64,000 nt of DNA from Cylindrotheca closterium. Taxonomy: Eukaryota; Bacillariophyta; Bacillariophyceae; Bacillariales; Bacillariaceae. The position numbers and the translations under genes were made by a program. Of this stretch, positions 20,991 through 29,720 are shown piece after piece. The first letter of the stretch is position 1. Each line of letters starts with the position of its first letter. The stretch lies in contig CAKOGP040000001.1 of NCBI GenBank assembly GCA_933822405.4, positions 505,083 through 569,082 of the forward strand. The letters are read 5' to 3'. The notes beneath the pieces are model-generated. The model ran no database searches. It worked only from the letters and a program-made list of their open reading frames with translations, and was not told the DNA's origin.

Positions 20991-22418
20991 ATGGACATGG
21001 ATTTTCATCTTCCACCACGACTTGTACATCAGGTTCTACTGACAGATCCATCGGAGCTCGAATCCCTTGCCCCAGGTCTCAAGTCCAGAACAACCACATT
21101 CTCAGAATTTCAAGAGAACCTCTCACAGGACAACTCCAATCCTGCTCACGTTATGAAACGAGCCTATCTGCAAAACGTTCAGAGGCAAATCGACGATACT
21201 TTGGATTTACATCCACTGCACAATCTACTCTTGGAACTACACAAAGCGATACGAGCCCTCGTTCCAAATCGTCCCGACTTGCATTCCTTCCTGAAGGATG
21301 ATATTGAACTGCCGGAACCAGAGGACGCCATCAAGTTTTTACCGTTCATCATCAAAGCGGCACAAGCTCTGGCGAAATTAGAGTCTGAAGCTCGATCACA
21401 AAGTACGATAGACTGGCTAAAGGTCGCCAATTCGGAGACTGCACCCACCAAGAAAACGATAGACTTTATGATTGCTTCCATATTCTATCTGATTGACAAG
21501 GCAGAGCTTTGCAGTAAAGACAAACAAGATTTTTATTTGACAGAAGTGTTTGCTCCACGAATTCGAAACACTCAGGAAGGTCTATCTATGGAACGGAAAA
21601 CATTTTATTCGAAGTTTGGCAAAGATCAAGTCCCACCCATCACTAAGAAATGGGTACAGGGTCTAGTGGACTCTTCCACTGCTGATGTTTCTATCGAAGA
21701 CTTGCAAAATAGCTCCAAACATCGTCGGGATCTGATAAAACGTGGATGGATCGACGATATTTTGTTTCAACGAGAAAAGGAAGTGATACTTCCAGAAGTC
21801 TTCTTTATGGACCTCCAACACTTGCAAGCCATTCGGAACACTACACGGATTGCCGCTGCCGGATGTGCGCTAGGTTATTTTGCTTGTATTGCAGCTAAGG
21901 TTGATCCTGAAGTATTACTACAAGATGGTGACAAAGGTGTGGCATTGGTAAAAGTAATGAACAATAAGGTGCATCCGTCGATCGAATCCTACGAACAATC
22001 TGTTGAAGATTGTGTCGTGTCATTGGCAAAAGAATGGGCGCCTTTGGGGAATACCATCGATCCGCAAGCTTTGGAGACACTCAAAAACCAGACCAGAAGC
22101 GTTTTGAAGGGACAGAGTCCTGTCCTCAAACTGCTAGACAATCGAATGCGAGACATTGTGAGCAACTTGGTGATTCACGAATTCGAAAAGGACATACCGA
22201 AACAGTTGCAAACTGGAATCGGAAGTGTCGAGTCCAAATCCAAAGAATCGGTTCTGGTGATGAAAGGCAAGAAGGTCTTTCAAGAACGAGGATTGGCTTT
22301 TTACGCTGTGGAGTTGGCCCTTGCAACCGAACTAGCTGCGAAGGTAGCCAACTTGGCATGCGATTTGTATATGGCAGAGATTTTGGATCGATTAATATTG
22401 GATAGCCTAGTACAATAG
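20991..22418 (+). CDS. T-complex protein 11 (TCP11) family protein
   Basis: Intronless, 475 residues from the ATG in CAACCATGGAC. The protein is soluble and all-helical. The N-terminal third has the TCP11 pattern of an aromatic 'AF/AY' helix, then a long LLxEL helix and a DDIEL turn (MKRAYLQNVQRQIDD, LHNLLLELHKAIRAL, LHSFLKDDIEL). The middle has ILPEVFFMDLQHLQAIR, matching the family's PE-hydrophobic-D-x-x-x-L helix. The C-terminus has RGLAFYAVELALATELAAKVANLACDLY, matching the family's final helices. TCP11-type proteins are broadly distributed in eukaryotes. In yeast the relative Sok1 acts in cAMP signalling, and the role in algae is unknown. It lies divergent to the purine gene (273 bp apart) and convergent with the next gene (60 bp). 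Confidence 0.68.
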   Translation: MDMDFHLPPRLVHQVLLTDPSELESLAPGLKSRTTTFSEFQENLSQDNSNPAHVMKRAYLQNVQRQIDDTLDLHPLHNLLLELHKAIRALVPNRPDLHSFLKDDIELPEPEDAIKFLPFIIKAAQALAKLESEARSQSTIDWLKVANSETAPTKKTIDFMIASIFYLIDKAELCSKDKQDFYLTEVFAPRIRNTQEGLSMERKTFYSKFGKDQVPPITKKWVQGLVDSSTADVSIEDLQNSSKHRRDLIKRGWIDDILFQREKEVILPEVFFMDLQHLQAIRNTTRIAAAGCALGYFACIAAKVDPEVLLQDGDKGVALVKVMNNKVHPSIESYEQSVEDCVVSLAKEWAPLGNTIDPQALETLKNQTRSVLKGQSPVLKLLDNRMRDIVSNLVIHEFEKDIPKQLQTGIGSVESKSKESVLVMKGKKVFQERGLAFYAVELALATELAAKVANLACDLYMAEILDRLILDSLVQ

Positions 22419-22478
22419 ACCTGTATAGTATTATAAGAGCTACTAGCTACATGATGTTACAATAACGACAATGTTGCC

Positions 22479-23354
22479 CTATAATTGCTCGGTAGCAACA
22501 TCGACTTGGTTTGTGCTTCTTGGCATGGGGGTGCCTGGGGCCAACGCAAAGCTGTCGATAGGTGCCTTTCCATTTCCCGTTGTCATGTTGGGAATTGCTT
22601 GCGCCTTGGACTGCACTTTTCCCATGGCATGTCTGACACTCTTGCGATATTCCTCGGACAATTTGATGAGTCCAGGAGAGTGCTCTTTGCAGTCATTCAA
22701 CACGATTTGTGAAAGCTTCAAAAAGTAGGAAGCCCAGGAATCGGATGTGATACCGTCCATGTCGGGGAGTTCGTCCTCTGATGGTGTCGTATCTTCACTT
22801 TTCTTGCTCAATGGAATTTTAATGGTGATCAATATGGCTGGTTCAACTGATGGTGTCGAATCATCTGAATTGCCCTTGGCGGTTGAAGACTCTAAAGTGC
22901 CAGCATTTTCTTCTTTATTCAGACAGTGCGTCCAACCTATAGCCTTTCCACCATTGGACTTGACTAAATAAATGTCTCCCTCTTCCCAATCCAAACGCTT
23001 TCGAGAATCTTCTTCCGACGAAGATCCAATGATGCCTTCACCAATAGATTTGATATGACATGTCTTTGGGTCGAGTTGCTTCACCCATAAAATGCGATGT
23101 GACTGACCAAATTCGACAAGTGGATCTGATCCCACAGGAACGACTGTCTTCCAAATAGAAGTGCCGTCTTGGCGGCTAATCAAACTTCGTTCTTGAGTAC
23201 TGAACATTGGACGTCTTTCAATCATTTCCCACTTGCGTTTGCGGACAGCTGCCATGATCGGGGCCGGGAGTGGAACTCCGCATTCGTCGCAATCACAACC
23301 TAGGTCGTTATTGCCATTGGCAAAGGTCATGGACGCTAGAAATTCCGACGACAT
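22479..23354 (-). CDS. Unknown protein, 291 residues
   Basis: Intronless minus-strand ORF from the first ATG. I do not recognise the family. Near the N-terminus there is a cysteine cluster (CDCDECG) that could bind metal. The middle is rich in Trp and acidic residues (ILWVKQLDPK, LDWEEGDIYLVKS, GWTHCLN), suggesting a small beta domain. Ser/Glu/Asp-rich linkers flank DSWASYFLKLSQIVLNDC, a likely helix. No signal peptide or membrane segment is seen. It ends 60 bp from the convergent TCP11 gene, so their 3' UTRs must overlap or be very short. Confidence 0.6.
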   Translation of the reverse strand: MSSEFLASMTFANGNNDLGCDCDECGVPLPAPIMAAVRKRKWEMIERRPMFSTQERSLISRQDGTSIWKTVVPVGSDPLVEFGQSHRILWVKQLDPKTCHIKSIGEGIIGSSSEEDSRKRLDWEEGDIYLVKSNGGKAIGWTHCLNKEENAGTLESSTAKGNSDDSTPSVEPAILITIKIPLSKKSEDTTPSEDELPDMDGITSDSWASYFLKLSQIVLNDCKEHSPGLIKLSEEYRKSVRHAMGKVQSKAQAIPNMTTGNGKAPIDSFALAPGTPMPRSTNQVDVATEQL

Positions 23355-23567
23355 GGTTGTTATTTTCCAACACAAGGAGTGGGAGACTGATGATGATTGA
23401 ATATTGGTCAGTGATATTATTGTTTGGGTCTCCGAATCGAATCAATCGAATGTTACAATCGAATCATGATATCAATCAATCTGAAAAGTACAGAATCAGG
23501 CTTTATTCGCTCAACGTTCCCTTGACCGTTCCAAGACCAACGAGTTGTCGAAGGCGATTTTTCGACC

Positions 23568-23861
23568 ATGGGAATCTGTCGTCTTGAGATTCTGGCAGCG
23601 CCAGAAATGCATGATGCACGAGAAGTGAACACTATTCTAACTGCTAGTTTACATGCTCTCTTTGGAGACTTTGATGGAGAGCATCATGCTTGCCAAGCTG
23701 TTGTGAAAAATTCAACGGGCTGTGCACCATCAACCTTTCATGTTGAATGCCCGAAAGAGTCCATGGCCGCAGTCCGAGCGGCTCTATCCATGGTGACCCC
23801 CCCACCTTACTTGTATGGAACGGTTTATCGATTCGACGTGACGAAAGTTACCTTAACCTGA
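23568..23861 (+). CDS. Small alpha/beta protein, 97 residues
   Basis: Small intronless ORF with the ATG in an excellent context (GACCATGGG) and balanced composition. It has a predicted strand-helix-strand-strand-helix-strand order. The layout (RLEILAAPE, a helix ending LHALFGDFDG, a central hydrophobic strand, and a helix with AAVRAALSM before a last strand YRFDVTKVTL) recalls the Rpp14/Pop5 proteins of RNase P/MRP. The similarity is too weak to name it. It is divergent to the unknown gene at 22479-23354, 213 bp away. It could also be a tRNA-processing or EKC-complex subunit of the Pcc1 type, which has the same size. Confidence 0.6.
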   Translation: MGICRLEILAAPEMHDAREVNTILTASLHALFGDFDGEHHACQAVVKNSTGCAPSTFHVECPKESMAAVRAALSMVTPPPYLYGTVYRFDVTKVTLT

Positions 23862-24101
23862 AAGAAAAATCTGGGCATAGCATACTTGCCCGCCTGCCGT
23901 TCCAGAACTCGCCAAGTTTCAGTTGAACTGATGCGTTGGATTCCGTTGCATAGATAGGTATGCGTTCCAACCTCCACGATCCTTCTCATTCAACCGATCG
24001 CCACAAAGATTATACATATATTTGAGAGAACTCCATCTCTTGCAAATTCTCACTTTTACATCCAAGGAAGCAACGTTACTCATTCTCACATATATCTGAA
24101 C

Positions 24102-24509
24102 ATGTGGGGCCTACTCGAACGAGAAGTCTGGGACTGCTTCGTCCCAGCTGCCATTCGGGAGGATATTGTTCTCCCAGAGCTTCGTAAACCTGGGTCATCA
24201 TGGGATTCCGACGACAGTGCACGATCCTACAACAGAGGTTTGACTCCTTACCAAAGGGCACTCCGAAAGCGAGAAAAGAAAAAGGCTAAAGAACTTGGTG
24301 TGGTAAAAGATGATGGGGCCTTTGCTTTCTTGACTGCCCTTTTGTTGGAACCGGAAGACGCAACCGAAGGAATCAACCCACCACCTATCTACTTTGAAAT
24401 GCACAAGATTCCCAAGGCTCCATCGTGGAGTGACAAACAAGTGGACAATGACTGGTTGCCAAGTCCACCATCTCTTGCCTATGACGATTACAACATCTCT
24501 GGAAACTGA
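24102..24509 (+). CDS. Unknown small protein, 135 residues
   Basis: Intronless ORF from an ATG in a clean leader. The N-terminus has aromatic/acidic helix-like sequence (LLEREVWDCFVPAAIREDIVL). A very basic helix (QRALRKREKKKAKEL) follows near residue 53, then a short helix and a Pro/Trp/Asp-rich C-terminus. There is no signal peptide. The basic stretch would allow nucleic acid binding or nuclear import. No family is recognised. Confidence 0.55.
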   Translation: MWGLLEREVWDCFVPAAIREDIVLPELRKPGSSWDSDDSARSYNRGLTPYQRALRKREKKKAKELGVVKDDGAFAFLTALLLEPEDATEGINPPPIYFEMHKIPKAPSWSDKQVDNDWLPSPPSLAYDDYNISGN

Positions 24510-24642
24510 GACAACAAATCGCAATCACGATTACAGTGAATCATGATTGTATAAAGCTCTCACCTTGTAACTTTAATGCAGTTTTAACTCTTTTCTGTAC
24601 CGCTTCACAAAATACAATGCTTTGAATCAAATTTATGTCATC

Positions 24643-25847
24643 TTATACCTTTCTCAATGATGCAAATCTGCCTTGTTCCTCCATTCGTTTGGCGTGCTTC
24701 TTTCCATATTCCAAAAGTCCATAGATCCCATCCGGCGAAAGAGCTTCCACAAAATCAAAACTACCTTTCGAATTAAGCACAGGGTCCTCCTGCCAATCCA
24801 AGATCAGCAAGGAATCATTATTCTCGTTTCGCTTGGGGTGCAGAAAATCACCAGGTCTTGCTAGAAAACTTCCGTCAATGTGGGGTCGATCTCGGAAGTC
24901 ACAAGTTAATCTACCGTCCAAGAACCATGGCTATGGGGGCAAATTAGCAAGCAGAAGAACAGAAGAGTGAGTGGGTGAGTAAGTCGGCGTGCGAATGAAA
25001 TGCCGAATCAGCCACATAATCTATGTTTTGCTTTGTCTGGTACGTACCAAATGCACACTCGCCATGTTGCACTTTACCAGATCACTTTTGCTCTTGAAGT
25101 CTGAAATTTTTTCTTTCCCAAATGAGGGTATTGGTGTCACTGTGGATGGATGATGGTCAAGAGAGGGGGTTAGCATACCATTTTCATTCAGCCCTCGAAA
25201 ACACCAATGCAGCAACAGCATACCAAGCAGAGATAGCCTCCCATTCAAATTCTCAATGGAATCGGACGGTATTAAACCTTCCAACCATTCTTCCACCATG
25301 GGTCCCCATATCCCTTGCAAGCCACCCTTTCGGTCCCAAACCCCTGCTTTTCCAGCCAGAGATAATGCCAAATCTGTGGCATCGTAAAAATCTACATTGG
25401 TAATCCCCAGCGTCGCCGTCAAGGCTCCAGCAGAAGCACCTGTATAAGTACACTTCGAAAGATCGTAGCCTTCTTCACGAAGAAACGTAATGACGCCAGC
25501 TTGCCAATAGAAATAGATTCCTGAAAAAACAAGATGTTGTGACGGGAGAATCATGATCACTATTGAGATTGCGATGATAAAAAATAATAGAAACATATGG
25601 CATTCCTTTACGTACCACCACCAGGTATAGCAATGTGTGGGGCGAATTTATCCTCAGCGCTTGATAACGTGTCGAGCTCAGCATCCGAGCCAAAACCTAC
25701 CAAACCATTGGACCTGCTTCCACGACAGTAGCTCCTGCTGTCTCCTCGTCGATAGCCACTGTGATGTGCTTGCTGCACTAATATGCGATTATGAAAACCA
25801 TCTACAAAGTAAAGTGTACAAAGAATGAGGAGGTAGACATATATCAT
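24643..25847 (-). CDS. Patatin-like phospholipase, signal-peptide bearing
   Basis: Four exons on the minus strand: 25847-25616, 25520-25224, 25139-25048 and 24930-24643, giving 302 residues. The first intron splits the oxyanion-hole motif, and joining restores IPGGGIYFYWQAGVI. The catalytic dyad is visible: serine in YTGASAGALTATLG (G-x-S-x-G) and aspartate in HIDGSFL (DGS). The enzyme should hydrolyse acyl chains from glycerolipids or galactolipids. The N-terminus is a hydrophobic signal peptide (MIYVYLLILCTLYF) followed by VDGF, similar to plastid ASAF motifs, so the complex plastid or endomembrane system is the likely site. The protein is compact, with no extra domain. Each join keeps frame and the patatin pattern. 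Confidence 0.84.
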
Positions 25848-26033
25848 GGTGAAAATAATGATGGGCAAGGCTAGTAGTCGTGTAGTGTGATTTCTGTGAA
25901 TTCTGACACCGACAGCTCATCGTCTCGTGTGGAGCGAAAAGTGTATTTGATTACTTTGACTAAACTTTGTGGAGGGAGATCAAGAAATAAAAAAGGATGT
26001 TGATGTTCTTGGTGTCAGTTCGTGACATTAACA

Positions 26034-26844
26034 TCAAACTACTTTGCGTTGTTGTGGATACAAGTCACCCATGATATCGTCACCTTGAATCGGTCGAAAT
26101 ACTAGAGCCGATCCATCCACGCAAAATCGTTTTCCGCTATCATAAGCAGGCGTCCCAGGAAAGATCCATCCGTCGTTGAACACATCTCCGAGGTGTCCTA
26201 TAAATTGCAATTGTTGAGATTAGCACACAACCCGTCGCAGTATACTACAATGAAAATTTCAGCTTGCACTCGCACTTACCACCACATGTGGCACATCGAA
26301 TCTCGGCACCTGCCAAATTGGCTTCAAATTTGCTCACTTGCTTCACTTCGACGCCTTTCAACCCAGTTGCAAAACTAGGCCAACCCGTTCCACTGTGGAA
26401 CTTTGATTCCGAAGTAAAAAGTTCGGTCCCACAGCCAGCACAGGAATACTTTCCAGCTCTCTCTTCACCTTCCAAAATCGAAGTGTAGGGTCGTTCCGTG
26501 CCTCCCTCTCTCAATATTTCATACTGTCTTGGAGTCAGCTTGCTCTTCCATTCTGCATCGCTCAATTGCACGTCATAACCTTCTGATCTAGACTTTGGGA
26601 CGGATGCATGTGCACTTGTGGGCGCCGAACCAATAATGAAAGATCCAAGGATCGGTTTGGCAATATCCGACGCAAACTGTCGTCTGGAGTGTTGCTCGCC
26701 TTCCTTTTGATTTATATCATGAACATTGATGTTGTTATTCTTGTTAGCCTTGGTAGAGTCAAATTGTGATGGACAAAGGCCAAAGGAGGCCTCAATCAGG
26801 ATGATTGCAAGTAGTACTAAAGTTGTTCTACAACGGAAGGGCAT
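26034..26844 (-). CDS. msrB: Methionine-R-sulfoxide reductase MsrB, predicted thylakoid-lumen form
   Basis: Two exons on the minus strand, 26844-26280 and 26197-26034, give 242 residues. Joining at CATCGG restores CGGHLGDVFNDG, an MsrB signature. The enzyme reduces methionine-R-sulfoxide in proteins. Two CxxC pairs (CAGC, CATC) bind zinc, GTGWPSF and HLGDVFNDG line the active site, and the C-terminal RFCVDGSAL holds the catalytic Cys. The leader is tripartite. There is a signal peptide with EASFGL (Phe21) resembling the plastid motif. A Lys/Asn-rich stretch follows. Then comes SRRQF (residues 53-57) before a hydrophobic segment and APTSAHA (74-80), which reads as a Tat-type thylakoid-lumen transfer domain. 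Lumen location is inference. Confidence 0.88.
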
Positions 26845-27445
26845 CTTCGAATCTCCAAATCTTTTTTTCACGTTGTTGGGTGATGGTTGAAGTTTGAGCG
26901 GGAGCAGCGCGTGCGTCACACTTTTTGGTGAAGTGGTTCACACATTGCAAATTGCTTCGTCTTGAACCGCGTTGTGTGTGGGTCTCAAATTCGCCCACAC
27001 GCCCACACACACAACAGCAGGGTACCAGGTACATGTGTACACGTACGTGTGCGTTCGGAAGAATTTGAGTACCGACCAGTTTATCTTAGTCTCTTTTTCT
27101 TATATCAATATTACCCACGAGGTTTCTGATCTCAACCATTTATAAGTATCTGAATGCCGGGAACCATTTAGCCTTCTGGTGAAGAAGGTCTTTTACATAG
27201 GCCTGTGTTCCGAAATGCTGTTCATGCAATTAACGACAAATCACATGAGTCTTGCCGTAAGTAAGTTTACTTATATCGCGAAAATAATGTCGAAGGTTGA
27301 TGATTGAAATCACCTCCCAAAACGTTCAAATGTTTCATGCTTTTCCAAGCGTAAAAACGCTGCATACAGCGTATACAAGTACCACACAACCCTTTTTCCC
27401 ATAGTTTTTGCAGGTCGCCAAAACCCATTAACCAATATCAATAAC
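26845..27445. other. Intergenic, 601 bp
   Basis: Divergent promoter region between MsrB and the next plus-strand gene. A GT/AC-rich block at about 26990-27055 contains CACACA runs and the 12-bp palindrome ACACGTACGTGT near 27037. No gene is seen. Confidence 0.5.
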
Positions 27446-28045
27446 ATGCCTTTCAACATCATCAGCCCTTCCAGCCCACACCAATCGAGTGTAATGATGG
27501 AAAAGATGGAAAAGAAGCGCCGTGTGAGCTTTCCAGAATCACAAGACGAGCTTGCCGCCATCAGACTCATTTCGATGGCCGAAGAACTCATGTGGATGGA
27601 CGAAGAGGAATTCCAAGCCGTCCGTGCACAAGCGCACCGGATCTCGAATCAAAACAGAGACAAGGGATTCTCCAAACTCCTGTGTCCCAATGAAAAGCCC
27701 GACGTTGCCCAAGTCAAGCTTGATCTTTGGGCCAAGATGGAAAACGAGAAGAACTTGCGCGGTTTGGAACGTTATGTCAACAGTGAACATCGTGACTTCC
27801 GGGATGCCATTGTTAGACAAGCTGTTGACGCTGTCCTCCAAGCCCAACAGCAAGCCAAAGAAAATGGCGAGCAAGTCGATTTCACAGACTTGTTGGCTCC
27901 CATTTCTCGCCAATACTCCACTACCTGTGCAGAGTTTGCACAAATGATTGCCAAGGCGGACGCAAAAGCAGTTCACCAACGCTCCCGATGCCGCAGCATC
28001 AGCCCCAAGATGTCTCGATCTCAGCGCCCTCGCGTCACTGAATAG
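27446..28045 (+). CDS. Diatom-type helical protein with RVSF (PP1-docking-like) motif
   Basis: Intronless, 199 residues. The N-terminus contains EKKRRVSFPES at about residues 22-32. RVSF preceded by basic residues is the canonical short motif for docking on protein phosphatase 1. It is followed by a long helical region with RLISMAEELMWMDEEEF, then NLRGLERYVNSEHRDFRDAIVRQAVDAVLQAQQQ, and a basic Ser/Arg tail. Proteins with the order 'RVSF - x - LWW/LMWM-D/EEE-F - RGLE' recur in large numbers in diatom genomes and have no assigned function. The motif may be structural rather than a phosphatase site. No signal peptide or membrane segment is seen. Confidence 0.72.
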   Translation: MPFNIISPSSPHQSSVMMEKMEKKRRVSFPESQDELAAIRLISMAEELMWMDEEEFQAVRAQAHRISNQNRDKGFSKLLCPNEKPDVAQVKLDLWAKMENEKNLRGLERYVNSEHRDFRDAIVRQAVDAVLQAQQQAKENGEQVDFTDLLAPISRQYSTTCAEFAQMIAKADAKAVHQRSRCRSISPKMSRSQRPRVTE

Positions 28046-28249
28046 ACTCCAGAGTGTGATGAAGGAAGCACGTCAAATTTTGTTTCGATGGGAACTTGTC
28101 TCATTGAATACTTGACTACTACTAAGGATTTTAGATTTTATTTTTCATACGCAGAAAGCCCAAAAGTTAGTGTTTCATTTTGTCCGCTTCTTTATCCCTC
28201 GATTATCGTATTCTATTCTTCGTCTATATCATCGTTGCTTTTGACATGA

Positions 28250-29307
28250 TCAATCCCGATGCCGACGCGTGTGGCTCTTTCTTCGACGTTTTCGATCCTC
28301 ACCAGATGATGAGGATGATGATGATTCATCTTTGGAAGAAGAATCTTTTCTTTCATGCTTTCGTTTGCGATGTTTCCTTCTCTCTTCCTTGTCTCTACTT
28401 CTACGACTATTGTCTTTGTCTTTTTCATCCACTGAATCATCATGGCGATATCTGCTTGCGCGATGTTTCCTTCGTTCTTCTTCCTTTTTGATGCGGCGCT
28501 CTTCTCGTTTCCGCCGACGTTCCAGTTTGTCTAGTTCCTTTTGTCGTTTCTTTTCTTCTTTGCGACGCTTCTTTTCATCTTCTTCTTTTTGGTCAGTGGG
28601 CGAAAACAAATCCTGTCCTTGGTGTACGGAATACTGGTTGGCCAATTCTGTATCCTTGTAGGCATGACCGGCTCCAAAATTCATAGCTTCCTTGGCCTCT
28701 TCTTGTTCCAATAGCTTTTTGGGCAGTCTATACTTTTCCATGTGATCCACTCGCAAGGATCGGTCGCATAACTATGATGCAGAGAGAATAGAACCCAACT
28801 TTTGTGAGCCAATGCAAATCATCCCAACAAACACAAACATACACACACTGACCTTGATCCCCACTAGATTGTCAACGGCAAGAATACAACTCCTAGCATC
28901 CTCGTATTTGACAAAGGCGAAACCTCTCGATTTTCCGGTATCTTCATCTCGTGCCAAGTTAATGTCTTCAATCTCTCCAAACTGGGACATAACGCACAAG
29001 ACATCGCCTGGACGAACGGGTATTTTAATAGAAGTAGTAATGACGATACAATGATTGAATGATTGAGAATGCAGAATATTCTGAAAAACATGAAATGAAC
29101 CCAGGTCTTAAAATAGTACATTTACGAGGGGCGATATTTTTGCTTTGATTTATTCTTTCACATACCTTCGGTCAATTGATGTTCCAAATTGCCAACATAT
29201 ACCCATGGAGAGTTGCGGTATTGTGAGTGCCACGAGGCAGGAGTTCCAGCTAACCCACGCTCCAATTCTTCCTGGTTGATCTTTTCGACTTCTCGGATTG
29301 TGTTCAT
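28250..29307 (-). CDS. RBMX2: RBMX2/Ist3 (Snu17) spliceosomal RRM protein
   Basis: Three exons on the minus strand: 29307-29166, 29007-28853 and 28771-28250, giving 272 residues. It is a subunit of the RES complex that helps activate the spliceosome and retain unspliced pre-mRNA. The N-terminal helix NQEELERGLAGTPASWHSQY is followed by an RRM: RNP2 WVYVGNLEHQL, RNP1 GKSRGFAFVKY, then RSCILAVDNLVGIK and LRVDHMEKYRLPK. This is the exact order of RBMX2/Ist3, including the conserved WHS-x-Y segment and the RVDH extension. The C-terminal half is an Arg/Lys/Glu and Ser-rich tail expanded compared with yeast. The introns interrupt the RRM at phase 1 and phase 0 positions. It is divergent to the BAR-like gene. 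Confidence 0.92.
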
Positions 29308-29720
29308 TATGATCAATTGAGTAAGAGTGCAATGTTCACCTCATCATCGATTGGTTTTGTTTTGTGGGGATGTGGTTGGGATTTCAGATTGATTGATTCA
29401 TTCCGATTGAGATTGAGATGCTGCCAAACATTTGCATGGGTGACTGAAGACAAACGGGATTGATGGAAAGATGTACGACCCCTTTGACTGCAAGACTCAG
29501 AACCTTGCGAACGGTCCTGTGAAACTGTTGCATGCGCCCCTTTCCTTTTTCCTTTGCACGTCATTATAAAATTTTTGAATCCAGCATCCACGAACGAACA
29601 CAGTTTGGCAAGATTGGCAACAGTTTCAACAGACAACTGCATCGCAAACGAGCAGAAGATCAATAAGAAAGGATTGTCTGCTAGCTTTGGGATTTGCTCC
29701 TGTCTGAGATCAAAATCACA
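29308..29720. other. Divergent promoter region, 413 bp
   Basis: Shared 5' region of RBMX2 (minus strand) and the BAR-like protein (plus strand). It includes a TTGATTGATTCATTCCGATTGAGATTGAG-type repeat of GATT units near 29390-29420. No gene is seen. Confidence 0.5.

Noticed and set aside
28269..28661. 130-codon plus-strand Ser/Phe/Arg-rich ORF
   Set aside because: Antisense to the Arg/Lys/Ser-rich tail of RBMX2.
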